Part shown: one piece after another, positions 1-6,807 of the stretch
Layout: every line of letters starts with the position of its first letter
How positions within the stretch are numbered: position 1 is the stretch's first letter
NCBI GenBank assembly: GCA_902774395.1
Contig: CACYIK010000012.1
Location: 1 to 52,620, forward strand
Origin: an uncultured Bacteroidota bacterium
GTDB taxonomy: Bacteria; Bacteroidota; Bacteroidia; Bacteroidales; P3
Direction of reading: 5' to 3'
DNA: 52,620 nt
Program-made: the position numbers and the translations under genes
The notes under the pieces: generated by a model
Databases searched by the model: none
Told to the model about the DNA's origin: nothing
What the model saw: only the letters and a program-made list of their open reading frames with translations

Positions 1-48
1 ATGAGAAAGTACGCTGCCAAAATTCAAATCAAAATGTCAAAGAACTAA
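1..48 (+). CDS. Possible 3' tail of an upstream gene (partial)
   Basis: The first 48 bases read as open codons in frame 1 and end in TAA. They would encode 15 residues (MRKYAAKIQIKMSKN), lysine-rich. The ATG at base 1 may be chance, and the frame may continue from outside the window. I cannot assign a function, and it may not be a gene at all. The 76 bases after it are AT-rich and lead into the next gene. Confidence 0.2.
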   Translation: MRKYAAKIQIKMSKN

Positions 49-124
49 CTTTATTTTAAAAACTTAATAATGTTCAAATTTTAACGCACCAGTAATAATG
101 CATAACATATAATATAAAAGGTAT

Positions 125-517
125 ATGAAAAAAGCACCTCCGAGGAAGAAATCGACCAAGAAGAAAAGCAATATAAAGAAAGTTATCTTGATACTCGCCG
201 TGCTGTGTGGCATCGTCGTTTCGATAGCCAAATGCGAGAGGGGGAATTTCGACCACGACAATGCTATGACTGTCAAGGCCGTCATCACCGACGTGATGTC
301 ATTCTACGGCGGAGGATACGGGTCTAAATACAAAGCTGTCTATGAATACTCTGTGAACGGAGGCACCTACAATAGTTCGGACCAGATTTGCTATGACACC
401 TACAAGAGACTGAACATTGGCGACACCGTATCGGTCTTGGTAAACAATAACGATTACAACAAAACGGAGCTGTTGCTTGAGCAAGACAAAATACTTAAAT
501 TTCATATCGATTTTTAA
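125..517 (+). CDS. Small membrane-anchored protein, DUF3592-like (hypothetical)
   Basis: A 130-residue protein. A very basic N-terminus (about 18 residues rich in K and R) precedes one hydrophobic segment at residues 20-35, so it is probably anchored in the inner membrane with the rest outside. The exported part has the pattern of DUF3592-like proteins: an AVITDV strand, a YxVNGGTY strand and a late GDTVSVLVNNNDYN strand. The next gene has the same plan, so the two are probably distant paralogues. The stretch is AT-richer than the rest of the window, which suggests transfer. No function is known; the DUF3592 likeness is a judgement from pattern, not an alignment. Confidence 0.6.
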   Translation: MKKAPPRKKSTKKKSNIKKVILILAVLCGIVVSIAKCERGNFDHDNAMTVKAVITDVMSFYGGGYGSKYKAVYEYSVNGGTYNSSDQICYDTYKRLNIGDTVSVLVNNNDYNKTELLLEQDKILKFHIDF

Positions 518-577
518 TTCACTTCACGTTGCACAATGAAATTGCACGAATGAAACAAGAACAATTATCACAAACCA

Positions 578-1015
578 ATGGGACATAACAAGGACAGACG
601 CCCATCGTATCCGGCGGAGAACAATAAAGGTAAAGGCAAGTCTATCGTCAAACTGTTGAAGGATTGGCTCGCTTTTGCTCTCGTAGTGATTTTCTTTGTG
701 TTTTGCATCATTAATTTTATTGTTATAGTCCACGACAATCACATAAGGCGGAATCAGATTAAGGACAACCCAGTCGAGACAGAGGCCGTCATTACTAAGA
801 TAGGAAGGAAGGAATTCTGGAGAGGTCGATATGTACATACAAAACCGGTATATTACGACTACTACGTTGGAGACTCTTTGTACCATGGTAAAATATATGA
901 GAGTACTAAAGAAAGAAAAGCCAACAATATGGAGGTCGGCCACACTATCAAAATAACCTACGAGAAAGGTAATCCGTCTAATTCTATGTTTGGGGAAACG
1001 GTATCACAGTATTAA
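578..1015 (+). CDS. Small membrane-anchored protein, DUF3592-like (hypothetical)
   Basis: A 145-residue protein with a basic, glycine- and lysine-rich N-terminus, one transmembrane segment at about residues 31-52, and a soluble part of about 90 residues. The soluble part carries ETEAVITKIGR, then a YYDYYVGDSLYHGKIYES strand pair, then VGHTIKITYEKGNPSNS. The order matches that of the preceding gene (AVITDV, YEYSVNGGTY, GDTVSVLVNNN), so I infer paralogy. It starts 60 bp after the upstream stop, in the same direction. Function unknown. Confidence 0.6.
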   Translation: MGHNKDRRPSYPAENNKGKGKSIVKLLKDWLAFALVVIFFVFCIINFIVIVHDNHIRRNQIKDNPVETEAVITKIGRKEFWRGRYVHTKPVYYDYYVGDSLYHGKIYESTKERKANNMEVGHTIKITYEKGNPSNSMFGETVSQY

Positions 1016-1025
1016 CACAATTCAC

Positions 1026-1056
1026 ATGGCAATTTTTTGCGGCTCGTCGATGCCGC
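1026..1056 (+). repeat. Duplicated 5' end of the LOG gene (relic)
   Basis: These 31 bases match 1652-1682, the start of the LOG-family gene, at 29 of 31 positions, with 24 identical in a row (1033-1056 against 1659-1682). Read from its own ATG the relic gives MAIFCGSSMPHRI, against MNIAVFCGSSMPRN in the intact gene, and it soon reaches a TAA at 1080-1082. The segment between the copies holds the 190-residue membrane protein. The layout fits insertion or unequal recombination at the 5' end of the LOG gene. Confidence 0.85.
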
Positions 1057-1071
1057 ACAGAATTAGACAAA

Positions 1072-1644
1072 ATGGAAGATAAACTGAAACGCGGGTTCCT
1101 GTTCTTTGCAGCGGCTCTCTTCGCAGTGCCGAGCTACTTGATGTGGCGCAAGGCTCTTGTCGAGGGCTGGCCCGAAGACTACAATGGTTGGTTGGGACTT
1201 GTAATGATGCCAATGTTCTCCATAGGGTCACTGATTTACGCCATCTTCTACCGCCGTGTCAAACAAGTCGACGACGAGTTGCAGCAGGATATGGACAACA
1301 ATACCCGTCGTGGAAAGCGTATTTACGTCGTGATTATCTCCCTTATTTATATCCTTGTGGGTGGCGATGCTGTGGTGTCGCACGTCGTAGAGCATGAACC
1401 GGTAAAGGAGTGGGAATATTACGCATGGGCTTTGATGGCAATCCTTTTGATTGTGGTAATAATCATCATTACAACAAACCTGTTTATCAAGATATGCGAC
1501 TGCCTGCATAACTTCCTGACAAGGAAAGGCTGGCTGAAACTAGACCGAATGATATTCAAAGACATGTATGACGAAGAAGAGATGTTTGACGAAGAAGAAA
1601 TGTATGACGAAGAAGAAATGTATGACGACGAAACCGATGAATAA
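1072..1644 (+). CDS. Four-helix membrane protein with acidic tandem-repeat tail
   Basis: A 190-residue protein with four predicted membrane segments at about residues 8-24, 39-61, 84-101 and 117-139. A cytoplasm-like linker between the second and third holds QVDDELQQDMDNN. The last 27 residues are a tandem repeat of the hexapeptide DEEEMY/F, encoded by an 18-bp unit repeated about three times (1568-1621). The gene lies between a relic copy of the LOG 5' end and the intact LOG gene. Its TAA is two bases before the LOG start ATG at 1646, so they are probably cotranscribed. I do not recognise the family. The tail length may vary by slippage in whole hexapeptides. Confidence 0.65.
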   Translation: MEDKLKRGFLFFAAALFAVPSYLMWRKALVEGWPEDYNGWLGLVMMPMFSIGSLIYAIFYRRVKQVDDELQQDMDNNTRRGKRIYVVIISLIYILVGGDAVVSHVVEHEPVKEWEYYAWALMAILLIVVIIIITTNLFIKICDCLHNFLTRKGWLKLDRMIFKDMYDEEEMFDEEEMYDEEEMYDDETDE

Positions 1645-1645
1645 A

Positions 1646-2221
1646 ATGAACATAGCAGTTTTTTGCGGCTCGTCGATGCCGCGTAACAAGGAAATCGTCG
1701 AGGCCGCCGCCGCCCTCGGCCGTCGCATCGCGCAGGAGGGGCACACCCTCGTCTATGGCGGCAGTAATCTCGGCCTTATGGGCGTCGTCAGCGGTGCCGC
1801 GCTGGAGGAGGGAGGCCGTGTCGTCGGCGTCATCCCTAACCTCTTCAGCGACGATATCATCCACTCGCAGCCCGTCACCGAACTCGTCCGCGTCCGCAGC
1901 ATGGCCGAGCGCAAAGAGCGCATCATGGAGATGTGCGACGCCTTCATCGCCCTCCCCGGCGGCATCGGCACCATCGACGAAGTCTCCGAAGTCATGGTGA
2001 TGAACCAACTGCAGATAGTCGACGGCCAGAGGATATTGGATGGAACGTACAAGACCAAGCCGATGATACTACTCAATATCGACGGCTACTACAACTCCTT
2101 CCTCGACCAGCTCCGCCTCACCAAAGAGGAGGGCCTAATGCGCAGCGACGCCGGGCTGGTGGCGGTAAATTCTGTAGAAGACATTTTTGAACTCCTTGCC
2201 CCTGGCGGGGCAGAAATCTAG
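1646..2221 (+). CDS. LOG family protein (nucleoside 5'-monophosphate phosphoribohydrolase type)
   Basis: A 191-residue Rossmann-fold protein of the LOG / TIGR00730 family. Characterised members release a free base from cytokinin riboside or other nucleoside monophosphates. Key motifs are visible: a first strand with CGSS (residues 7-10), YGGSNLGLMG (37-46), the basic ERK before the active site (88-90) and the signature PGGIGTIDE (104-112), whose Glu is catalytic in the family. Length is normal. I chose ATG 1646 because it gives the usual MNIAVFCGSS start; further upstream the frame reads through the acidic repeat of the previous gene. The physiological substrate is not known. GC content and codon use match the chromosome, unlike the three genes before it. 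Confidence 0.85.
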   Translation: MNIAVFCGSSMPRNKEIVEAAAALGRRIAQEGHTLVYGGSNLGLMGVVSGAALEEGGRVVGVIPNLFSDDIIHSQPVTELVRVRSMAERKERIMEMCDAFIALPGGIGTIDEVSEVMVMNQLQIVDGQRILDGTYKTKPMILLNIDGYYNSFLDQLRLTKEEGLMRSDAGLVAVNSVEDIFELLAPGGAEI

Positions 2222-2335
2222 TAAATCTTGTAAATTATTTGCTGACGCACCAACACAACAATCCCCGCCGCAGGCGGAATAAATTTACAAGATTTACAAG
2301 ATTTCGTGAGCGCAGCGAGCAGGAGAATAAAGATT
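2222..2335. repeat. Intergenic palindromic repeat with 9-bp ACAAGATTT units
   Basis: The repeat starts at the LOG stop codon. It reads GTAAATCTTGTAAATTATTT, then GCTGACGCACCA (2241-2252), then ATTTACAAGATTTACAAGA and TTCGTGAGCGCAGCGAGCAGG. The outer arms are inverted copies of each other. The right part reappears in reverse complement at 8348-8400, after cstA in the map, and a GCGAGCACAGCGAGC variant lies at 27704-27718. It may act as a terminator. The GCTGACGCACCA core recurs at 46079. Confidence 0.6.
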
Positions 2336-2344
2336 AACCGACAA

Positions 2345-3007
2345 ATGGCACATCTGTTGAGCAAGAGCAAGTACATCCGTGGACTGCAGTGCGACCGCGC
2401 CCTGTGGCTCGACGTCTTTAATCCGCGTATCGCCCGCTACACCGCCGAGCAGATGCGTCGTTTCGACCGCGGCCGTGAGTTCGAGTACGCCTTCAAGGAC
2501 ACTTTCCCCAATGGCATCGACATCAGCGCCGAACTGAAGCGCAACGTCGACGCTTACCCCGAGCGCACCGCCGAGCTGCTGGACAAAGGCGACGGGGTGG
2601 TCCTCTTCGAGGCCGGCTTCCTCTACGACGACGTGCTGGTGCTGGCCGACGTGGTGCAACAGCGCGAGGACGGCACCCTCGACATCTACGAAGTCAAGTC
2701 CGGCACTGCCCTCAGCGAGACCTACCGCCGCGATGCCGCCCTGCAGCACTACGTCATCTCGCATTGCCGCGAGATAAACACCTTCTGCATCGTCTATGCC
2801 AATCCCGACGGCGGTTTCATCAAGGAGGAACTCTCCGCTACCCTGCGGGAACAGCACGGGGAGATAGAAAAGAACATCGTCGCCATGAAGGAGATCCTCC
2901 GCCACGGCGAGCCCGCCACACCCACGGGCCAACACTGTCTCGAACCCTACGCCTGCCCCTACCAGCACTACTGCGCCCAAGGGGTGCGGCAGATGTCGCT
3001 GTTTTAG
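2345..3007 (+). CDS. Cas4-like PD-(D/E)XK protein (N-terminal half of DUF2779 type)
   Basis: A 220-residue protein (from ATG 2345) with the layout of Cas4/RecB-type nucleases. One Cys lies near the N-terminus (GLQCDRALW, C16) and three near the C-terminus (C198-x5-C204-x5-C210), the usual ligands of a 4Fe-4S cluster. Between them are FEAGF (E89), an acidic strand VLVLADVV (D102) and IYEVKSG (E116, K118), which fit the PD-(D/E)XK metal site. Full-length DUF2779 proteins go on for several hundred residues; this one stops right after the cysteine cluster. There are no cas genes nearby, so a CRISPR role is not supported. Its TAG abuts the stop of the convergent gene with no base between. Confidence 0.7.
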   Translation: MAHLLSKSKYIRGLQCDRALWLDVFNPRIARYTAEQMRRFDRGREFEYAFKDTFPNGIDISAELKRNVDAYPERTAELLDKGDGVVLFEAGFLYDDVLVLADVVQQREDGTLDIYEVKSGTALSETYRRDAALQHYVISHCREINTFCIVYANPDGGFIKEELSATLREQHGEIEKNIVAMKEILRHGEPATPTGQHCLEPYACPYQHYCAQGVRQMSLF

Positions 3008-3943
3008 TTAAAACCCTTTGGGAAACTCCATCCAGCGGTACCAATGGCCTTGCTGGAAGGTGTAAATCCATGTCGCCGGGTCTTTACGTCCCCAAGCCGG
3101 TATTTTGCCGTATTTGAAGAGGTGGTGGTCTTTCTTCAAGCGGCGGAAGAAGTGCTCGTCATCAATGGGTTCTTGGAGGAAGAAGATGCGACCCCGGTAT
3201 GCGGCAAAGCCTTGTGTGCCATCAGAGAAAGCTTCCGGGTAGTAGGTTGTGACGACCTGCACACATGTCGTTGTGCTGTCGAACGAGAAAGTTGGTGCTT
3301 TCCCTTTCAGTGGACGAGGCAATGTGGGGTCGTCAAGGTGCAGCATATAGAGGTAGTTGTAATCATAAATCGAATCCCATGTGGTGTCGATGCTGGGCTG
3401 GGAGAAGAGGTAGAGGTTGAAGGTGGTGCCTTCGGGGCTGGCTTTGGCCTCGAAAGGCTCGTCTTTCCAGAAATAGGTGTGCTCTTCGCCTTTGATGACG
3501 CGGTCGAGCAGTGCCTTTAGTCCTGGGTCGACAATCTCGTATTCCGGCAAGGGCGCGAGCATCATGCCGTCTTGACTGCCATAATTATCAAGCACTATCT
3601 CTATTTCCTCGAGGTTTGATGGCGATGGGGGCAATTGGATTTCTAGCAGAGTGAACCCTGTTGGTTTCACTCGGACACCCTCGCGACGATACCGGTAGTA
3701 GCCCACGTAAGCAACCTCGATGTCATAAGTCCCAGCAGTGTCCAGCGGCTTGATAATGAAAACCCCATCGAAGTCTGTCGTGCCACCGTGAACCTGAACG
3801 CCATCCTTGAAGACAAGGACATTGACGAACGGCAACGGCTCGCCCGTCTTCTTGTCGATGATGGTGCCTTTCAGAGTGCCTTGCGCCAGCGATGGGATAG
3901 CCCAAAGTAGCACTCCAAGAATGCAAAAAAGATGTTTTAACAT
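3008..3943 (-). CDS. Secreted protein with carboxypeptidase-regulatory-like domain
   Basis: A 311-residue protein with a signal peptide (residues 1-20, cleavage after PSLA, mature start QGTLKG). An Ig-like carboxypeptidase-regulatory domain follows at about 22-108 (GTIIDKKTGEPLPFVNVLVF, then GGTTDFDGVFIIKPL and AYVGYYRYRREG). This domain often opens TonB-dependent receptors, but no plug or barrel follows. The rest (about 110-311) is unfamiliar and aromatic-rich. It is therefore a periplasmic or surface protein of unknown role. It is last in a leftward group of four closely packed genes (DUF2442 gene 11 bp upstream). Confidence 0.75.
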   Translation of the reverse strand: MLKHLFCILGVLLWAIPSLAQGTLKGTIIDKKTGEPLPFVNVLVFKDGVQVHGGTTDFDGVFIIKPLDTAGTYDIEVAYVGYYRYRREGVRVKPTGFTLLEIQLPPSPSNLEEIEIVLDNYGSQDGMMLAPLPEYEIVDPGLKALLDRVIKGEEHTYFWKDEPFEAKASPEGTTFNLYLFSQPSIDTTWDSIYDYNYLYMLHLDDPTLPRPLKGKAPTFSFDSTTTCVQVVTTYYPEAFSDGTQGFAAYRGRIFFLQEPIDDEHFFRRLKKDHHLFKYGKIPAWGRKDPATWIYTFQQGHWYRWMEFPKGF

Positions 3944-3954
3944 GGTATTGATAA

Positions 3955-4284
3955 TTATTTTCCATACTCCGCAGGCTCTTCAGCTGCGGTGGGGACGGGT
4001 TCGTCTTCGGTGTTGTAAGGTGCAAGGTAGCACACAGAGTCTTCGGTAGGAGTAATATCGCAGAGGCCGGCATCGTGGAACATGCCCTCGAAGCTCAAGT
4101 CTTCATCTATGTCGAGCCAATGGATGCCGCCATAGGAGAGCTCAAAAGCCTGCCGTTGGGCGGCGGTGGCATTGCGTAGGCGGGGCCATTGTGCAAACTC
4201 ATAGCTTGCACGCAGACCGTCGGTGGTCTCGGCATAGACGGCGTGGTCGTCCACCCAAACGCGTGCTATGTATTTCCTATCCAT
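3955..4284 (-). CDS. DUF2442 domain protein
   Basis: A 109-residue protein with the DUF2442 signature: a VWVDDHAVYAETTDG strand pair, then WPRLRNATAAQRQAFELSYG and GIHWLDIDEDLSFEG. It overlaps the DUF4160 gene by 8 bp (4277-4284), so the two are translationally coupled. DUF4160 and DUF2442 genes are often adjacent in bacteria and have been regarded as a possible toxin-antitoxin-like pair; I know of no firm functional proof. The C-terminal 30 residues are acidic and look unstructured. Confidence 0.8.
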   Translation of the reverse strand: MDRKYIARVWVDDHAVYAETTDGLRASYEFAQWPRLRNATAAQRQAFELSYGGIHWLDIDEDLSFEGMFHDAGLCDITPTEDSVCYLAPYNTEDEPVPTAAEEPAEYGK

Positions 4285-4522
4285 TGTTTTTGTTCCCGAA
4301 GAATTCCTGCCACCGCTCCGCTATCACATCCACGTTCTCTTCCACCAGCGAGCGGATGAGCGTTATCTCATGTTGTTTGAAGCCATGATTGTACACCATC
4401 TCCAGCGGCTGCACGTTGAACTTGGCCTCGCAGCCTCCGCGCACAACATGAATGTGAACCGGTTCATGGTCTCCTGAGTAGAACATGAACCGGAAGTTGA
4501 ATATCTTGAAGAGGGTGGGCAT
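4277..4522 (-). CDS. DUF4160 domain protein
   Basis: An 81-residue protein with the DUF4160 pattern: MPTLFKIFNFRFMFYSGDH at the start, EPVHIHVVRGGCEAKFNV in the middle and a helix with ERWQEFF at the end. It is the usual partner of DUF2442, whose gene overlaps it by 8 bp. It starts 6 bp after the stop of the YD-repeat protein gene, so all are probably on one transcript. The HEPVHIHV histidines are conserved in the family and could bind metal or nucleic acid, but this is inference. Confidence 0.8.
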   Translation of the reverse strand: MPTLFKIFNFRFMFYSGDHEPVHIHVVRGGCEAKFNVQPLEMVYNHGFKQHEITLIRSLVEENVDVIAERWQEFFGNKNNG

Positions 4523-4528
4523 GGCTTA

Positions 4529-5371
4529 TTAGTTCACCGGGAAGGCGATGGCGCGCTCGATGACCTGGTAGGGCACGTTGTTGCGGTAGATGGTCTGGCG
4601 CACCCAGTTGTCGTCCTCGTCGTACTCGTAGACGTAGCTGTGCTTCCAGTTCAGGTGCTCGTCATAGTTGAAGGAGCTGACCTCGATGAGGTTGTCATGG
4701 TCGTCGTAGTAGTAGGTGGTGAGGGCCGAGAGGAACTCGTCGGCGTCGTAGAAGCGCCACTCGATGCGGTTGCCGCGGGCGTCGTACTTGTAGAGGTAGC
4801 GCTGCATGAGGTCGCCGTCACGGTTGTAGAACTCCATCTCTATGCAGTTGCCCTTCTTGTCGTATTTGTATACGCGCTTCTCGGTCATCTGGCCGTCGCT
4901 GTCGAAGCTCTGCTCCTCGGTCTTCTGGCCGCTGGCGAACTTCGAACTCTCTTTCTTGGTCATCTGGTTGCCCAGATAGACTGTGCGCTCGATGCGGTTG
5001 CCGTCCTTGTCGTTGAGGTAGGCGGTGCGGCCGGTGAGCATCTTCTCGCGGTTGTACTCGTTCCAGCCCAGGGCATAGCCGTTGACATCGAAGAAATAGC
5101 TGTACCAGGTGTATTCGCCGCCTTTGTTGCGGAACTTGTCGGCGAAGTTGCCGCGCTTGTCGAAGGTGATGCTGTCGGTGCAGATAAGCTGGCGCTCGGC
5201 ATTGGGGTCGTTGCGGTTGCTGCCGATGAAGTTATAGGTGCATTCAATCACGTAGATGGCATTGCCGTGAATGCCCATCTCGGTGCGCGAGTTCTTGCGT
5301 GTCTTGGGGTTTGCTGCCATGGCTGCTCCAGCAACGAGCAGGGCCATCATGAGTGCGATATTTTTCTTCAT
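4529..5371 (-). CDS. Secreted YD-repeat-like protein
   Basis: A 280-residue protein with a clear signal peptide (MKKNIALMMALLVAGAAMAA). The mature part holds repeating beta strands of the RHS/YD type: KYDKKGNCIEMEFYNRDG, KYDARGNRIEWRFYD, YYYDDHDNLIEVSSF and YEYDEDDNWVRQTIYR. Such repeats form beta-sheet wraps in surface proteins; this small set is common in Bacteroidales secreted proteins of unknown role. I chose ATG 5371 (5380 is possible). A start at 5395 would lie on the -7 box at 5393-5400. First gene of a leftward group of four. Confidence 0.75.
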   Translation of the reverse strand: MKKNIALMMALLVAGAAMAANPKTRKNSRTEMGIHGNAIYVIECTYNFIGSNRNDPNAERQLICTDSITFDKRGNFADKFRNKGGEYTWYSYFFDVNGYALGWNEYNREKMLTGRTAYLNDKDGNRIERTVYLGNQMTKKESSKFASGQKTEEQSFDSDGQMTEKRVYKYDKKGNCIEMEFYNRDGDLMQRYLYKYDARGNRIEWRFYDADEFLSALTTYYYDDHDNLIEVSSFNYDEHLNWKHSYVYEYDEDDNWVRQTIYRNNVPYQVIERAIAFPVN

Positions 5372-5392
5372 TTTTATCATTATTTCAAAATG

Positions 5393-5400
5393 CAAAGATA
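5393..5400 (-). promoter_or_regulatory. Promoter -7 box of the YD-repeat operon
   Basis: Reads TATCTTTG on the minus strand, followed by CA. It matches the Bacteroidota TAnnTTTG box and lies about 22 bases before the ATG at 5371. No clear TTTG -33 box. Confidence 0.75.
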
Positions 5401-5457
5401 CAACTTTTTCTGAAAATAAACGGCGAAAACGTTTTTTTATTTTATCTGAACGGCGAA

Positions 5458-6804
5458 TTACTCTAAGGACTTGAGATTATCGCGGTATTTGAACAGGTAT
5501 CCTGCACACAGCAAGCTGAGGCCTACAGGCACGCCTGCTGCCGAGATACATCCAAAAGCATACCATGCCATATCCGATCCTTCAAAGTCGATGACTTTGA
5601 TGAGCGTAAAGATAATGGCGGCGGCGATAATCAGATAGCCAAACAGGTAGCAGATGACGGTGGAATTCAGGTTCTTGTCTTCGTCGAGATAGTTTCTGAC
5701 TTTGCTGTTTATCGTGGCGATGGCGCCTAACAGGAGGAGCGAGGCGCTACATGCAAATATGCCGAAGGTGTAAATCAGGTCGATCTCTTCCATCTTGTGG
5801 TCTTCATCCGCGAGGAGGAGGATTCCTATTAGCAGCAGAATGACCGATAAAATAAAGAACGTGATGTGGTTGTTGGAAAGTATGTCTCTCTTTTGGGGTA
5901 CTCCGGCTTCCGTCATCTTACGGACAGTCTCTTTTCCCTGCTGGTACATGACAAAGAGGCGTCCGAAGACGAGTGCTACGATAGCCATGGCGAATAGTGG
6001 CAGTGCTGTGAAAATGCCGAAGTGCAGCTTGTACCAACTATTGTCGAAGTACCAGTCTTTCGACCAGTGCACGAAAGCATAACTCAGGGCAATGACGCCG
6101 GCATAGTAGAAGAGGTACGCCCAGACCGGTGTCTTGACGGGTCCCGTTACCTTCTCTTTCCATTCGCCTTTCAACAGGAGACCGAACAGCATCAGGCAGC
6201 TGGCAATATTTCCTAATGCCAGCATATAGGAGTAGAATTTGTTGAGGTTCATGAACCAGGAATCGAACTCGTAATATTCGATTCCTATCAACTCTGAGAG
6301 AGGATATTGTAATCCGAAGGAGGAGAGAAGGATGTAAATAATTTCTGTGACGGAGTATATCCAACCTCCAATGCTGATGAGCAGGTTGCGGCTATAAGCT
6401 ATGGCTAGTCTTAGCGAGGCGACGATAAAAATGGCGTTTCCTGGAGTTGAAAGGAAGATGTGCCAGAATGACAAGAGTTTTTGACGAGTCTGTATGGGAT
6501 CCGGGTCGTCTGAACTCATAGAATGATATATGATGTAGTTTATCGTGATGTAGCTTACTATCCAGAATATGGCAGCCACCATTCCCATGATGGAGGCGTC
6601 CTTCAGTACCGACCTTTTGGCGGAACGGGAGTATAGCATAAGGAAGAACCAGCCAAACAGTAGGTTGCTCGCGATGTTGGTGTAAGTACAGAAATCTGCA
6701 AAGAAGTCTCCTTCAAGGATGCCGAGGTAATAAAAATGATCAAATACCGTCAGCACTGTAGTGCCAATGGCTGCAATCAGCAAAAGGGTGTTTTTCTTTT
6801 CCAT
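5458..6804 (-). CDS. Polytopic membrane protein, unknown function
   Basis: A 448-residue protein with roughly twelve hydrophobic segments and short loops. The first half contains FCTYTNIASNLLFGWFF and a conserved-looking YSVTEIIYILLSSFGLQYP, recalling the Pr6Pr type of six-helix membrane proteins, but the match is weak. A cytoplasmic-looking loop in the middle has YQQGKETVRKMTEAGVPQK. It starts only 3 bp after the stop of cstA, so it is cotranscribed and translationally linked with it. A role connected to CstA is suggested only by this arrangement. Confidence 0.65.
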   Translation of the reverse strand: MEKKNTLLLIAAIGTTVLTVFDHFYYLGILEGDFFADFCTYTNIASNLLFGWFFLMLYSRSAKRSVLKDASIMGMVAAIFWIVSYITINYIIYHSMSSDDPDPIQTRQKLLSFWHIFLSTPGNAIFIVASLRLAIAYSRNLLISIGGWIYSVTEIIYILLSSFGLQYPLSELIGIEYYEFDSWFMNLNKFYSYMLALGNIASCLMLFGLLLKGEWKEKVTGPVKTPVWAYLFYYAGVIALSYAFVHWSKDWYFDNSWYKLHFGIFTALPLFAMAIVALVFGRLFVMYQQGKETVRKMTEAGVPQKRDILSNNHITFFILSVILLLIGILLLADEDHKMEEIDLIYTFGIFACSASLLLLGAIATINSKVRNYLDEDKNLNSTVICYLFGYLIIAAAIIFTLIKVIDFEGSDMAWYAFGCISAAGVPVGLSLLCAGYLFKYRDNLKSLE

Positions 6805-6807
6805 ATT

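Noticed and set aside
1646..1682. A longer LOG protein starting at 1568 with a KKKCMTKKKCM leader
   Set aside because: That leader is the out-of-frame reading of the acidic repeat of the upstream gene. The family start MNIAVFCGSS is at 1646.
2345..3007. Cas4 as a sign of a CRISPR-Cas locus
   Set aside because: No cas1, cas2 or repeats nearby. The protein fits the N-terminal half of DUF2779 proteins, which are not CRISPR-linked.
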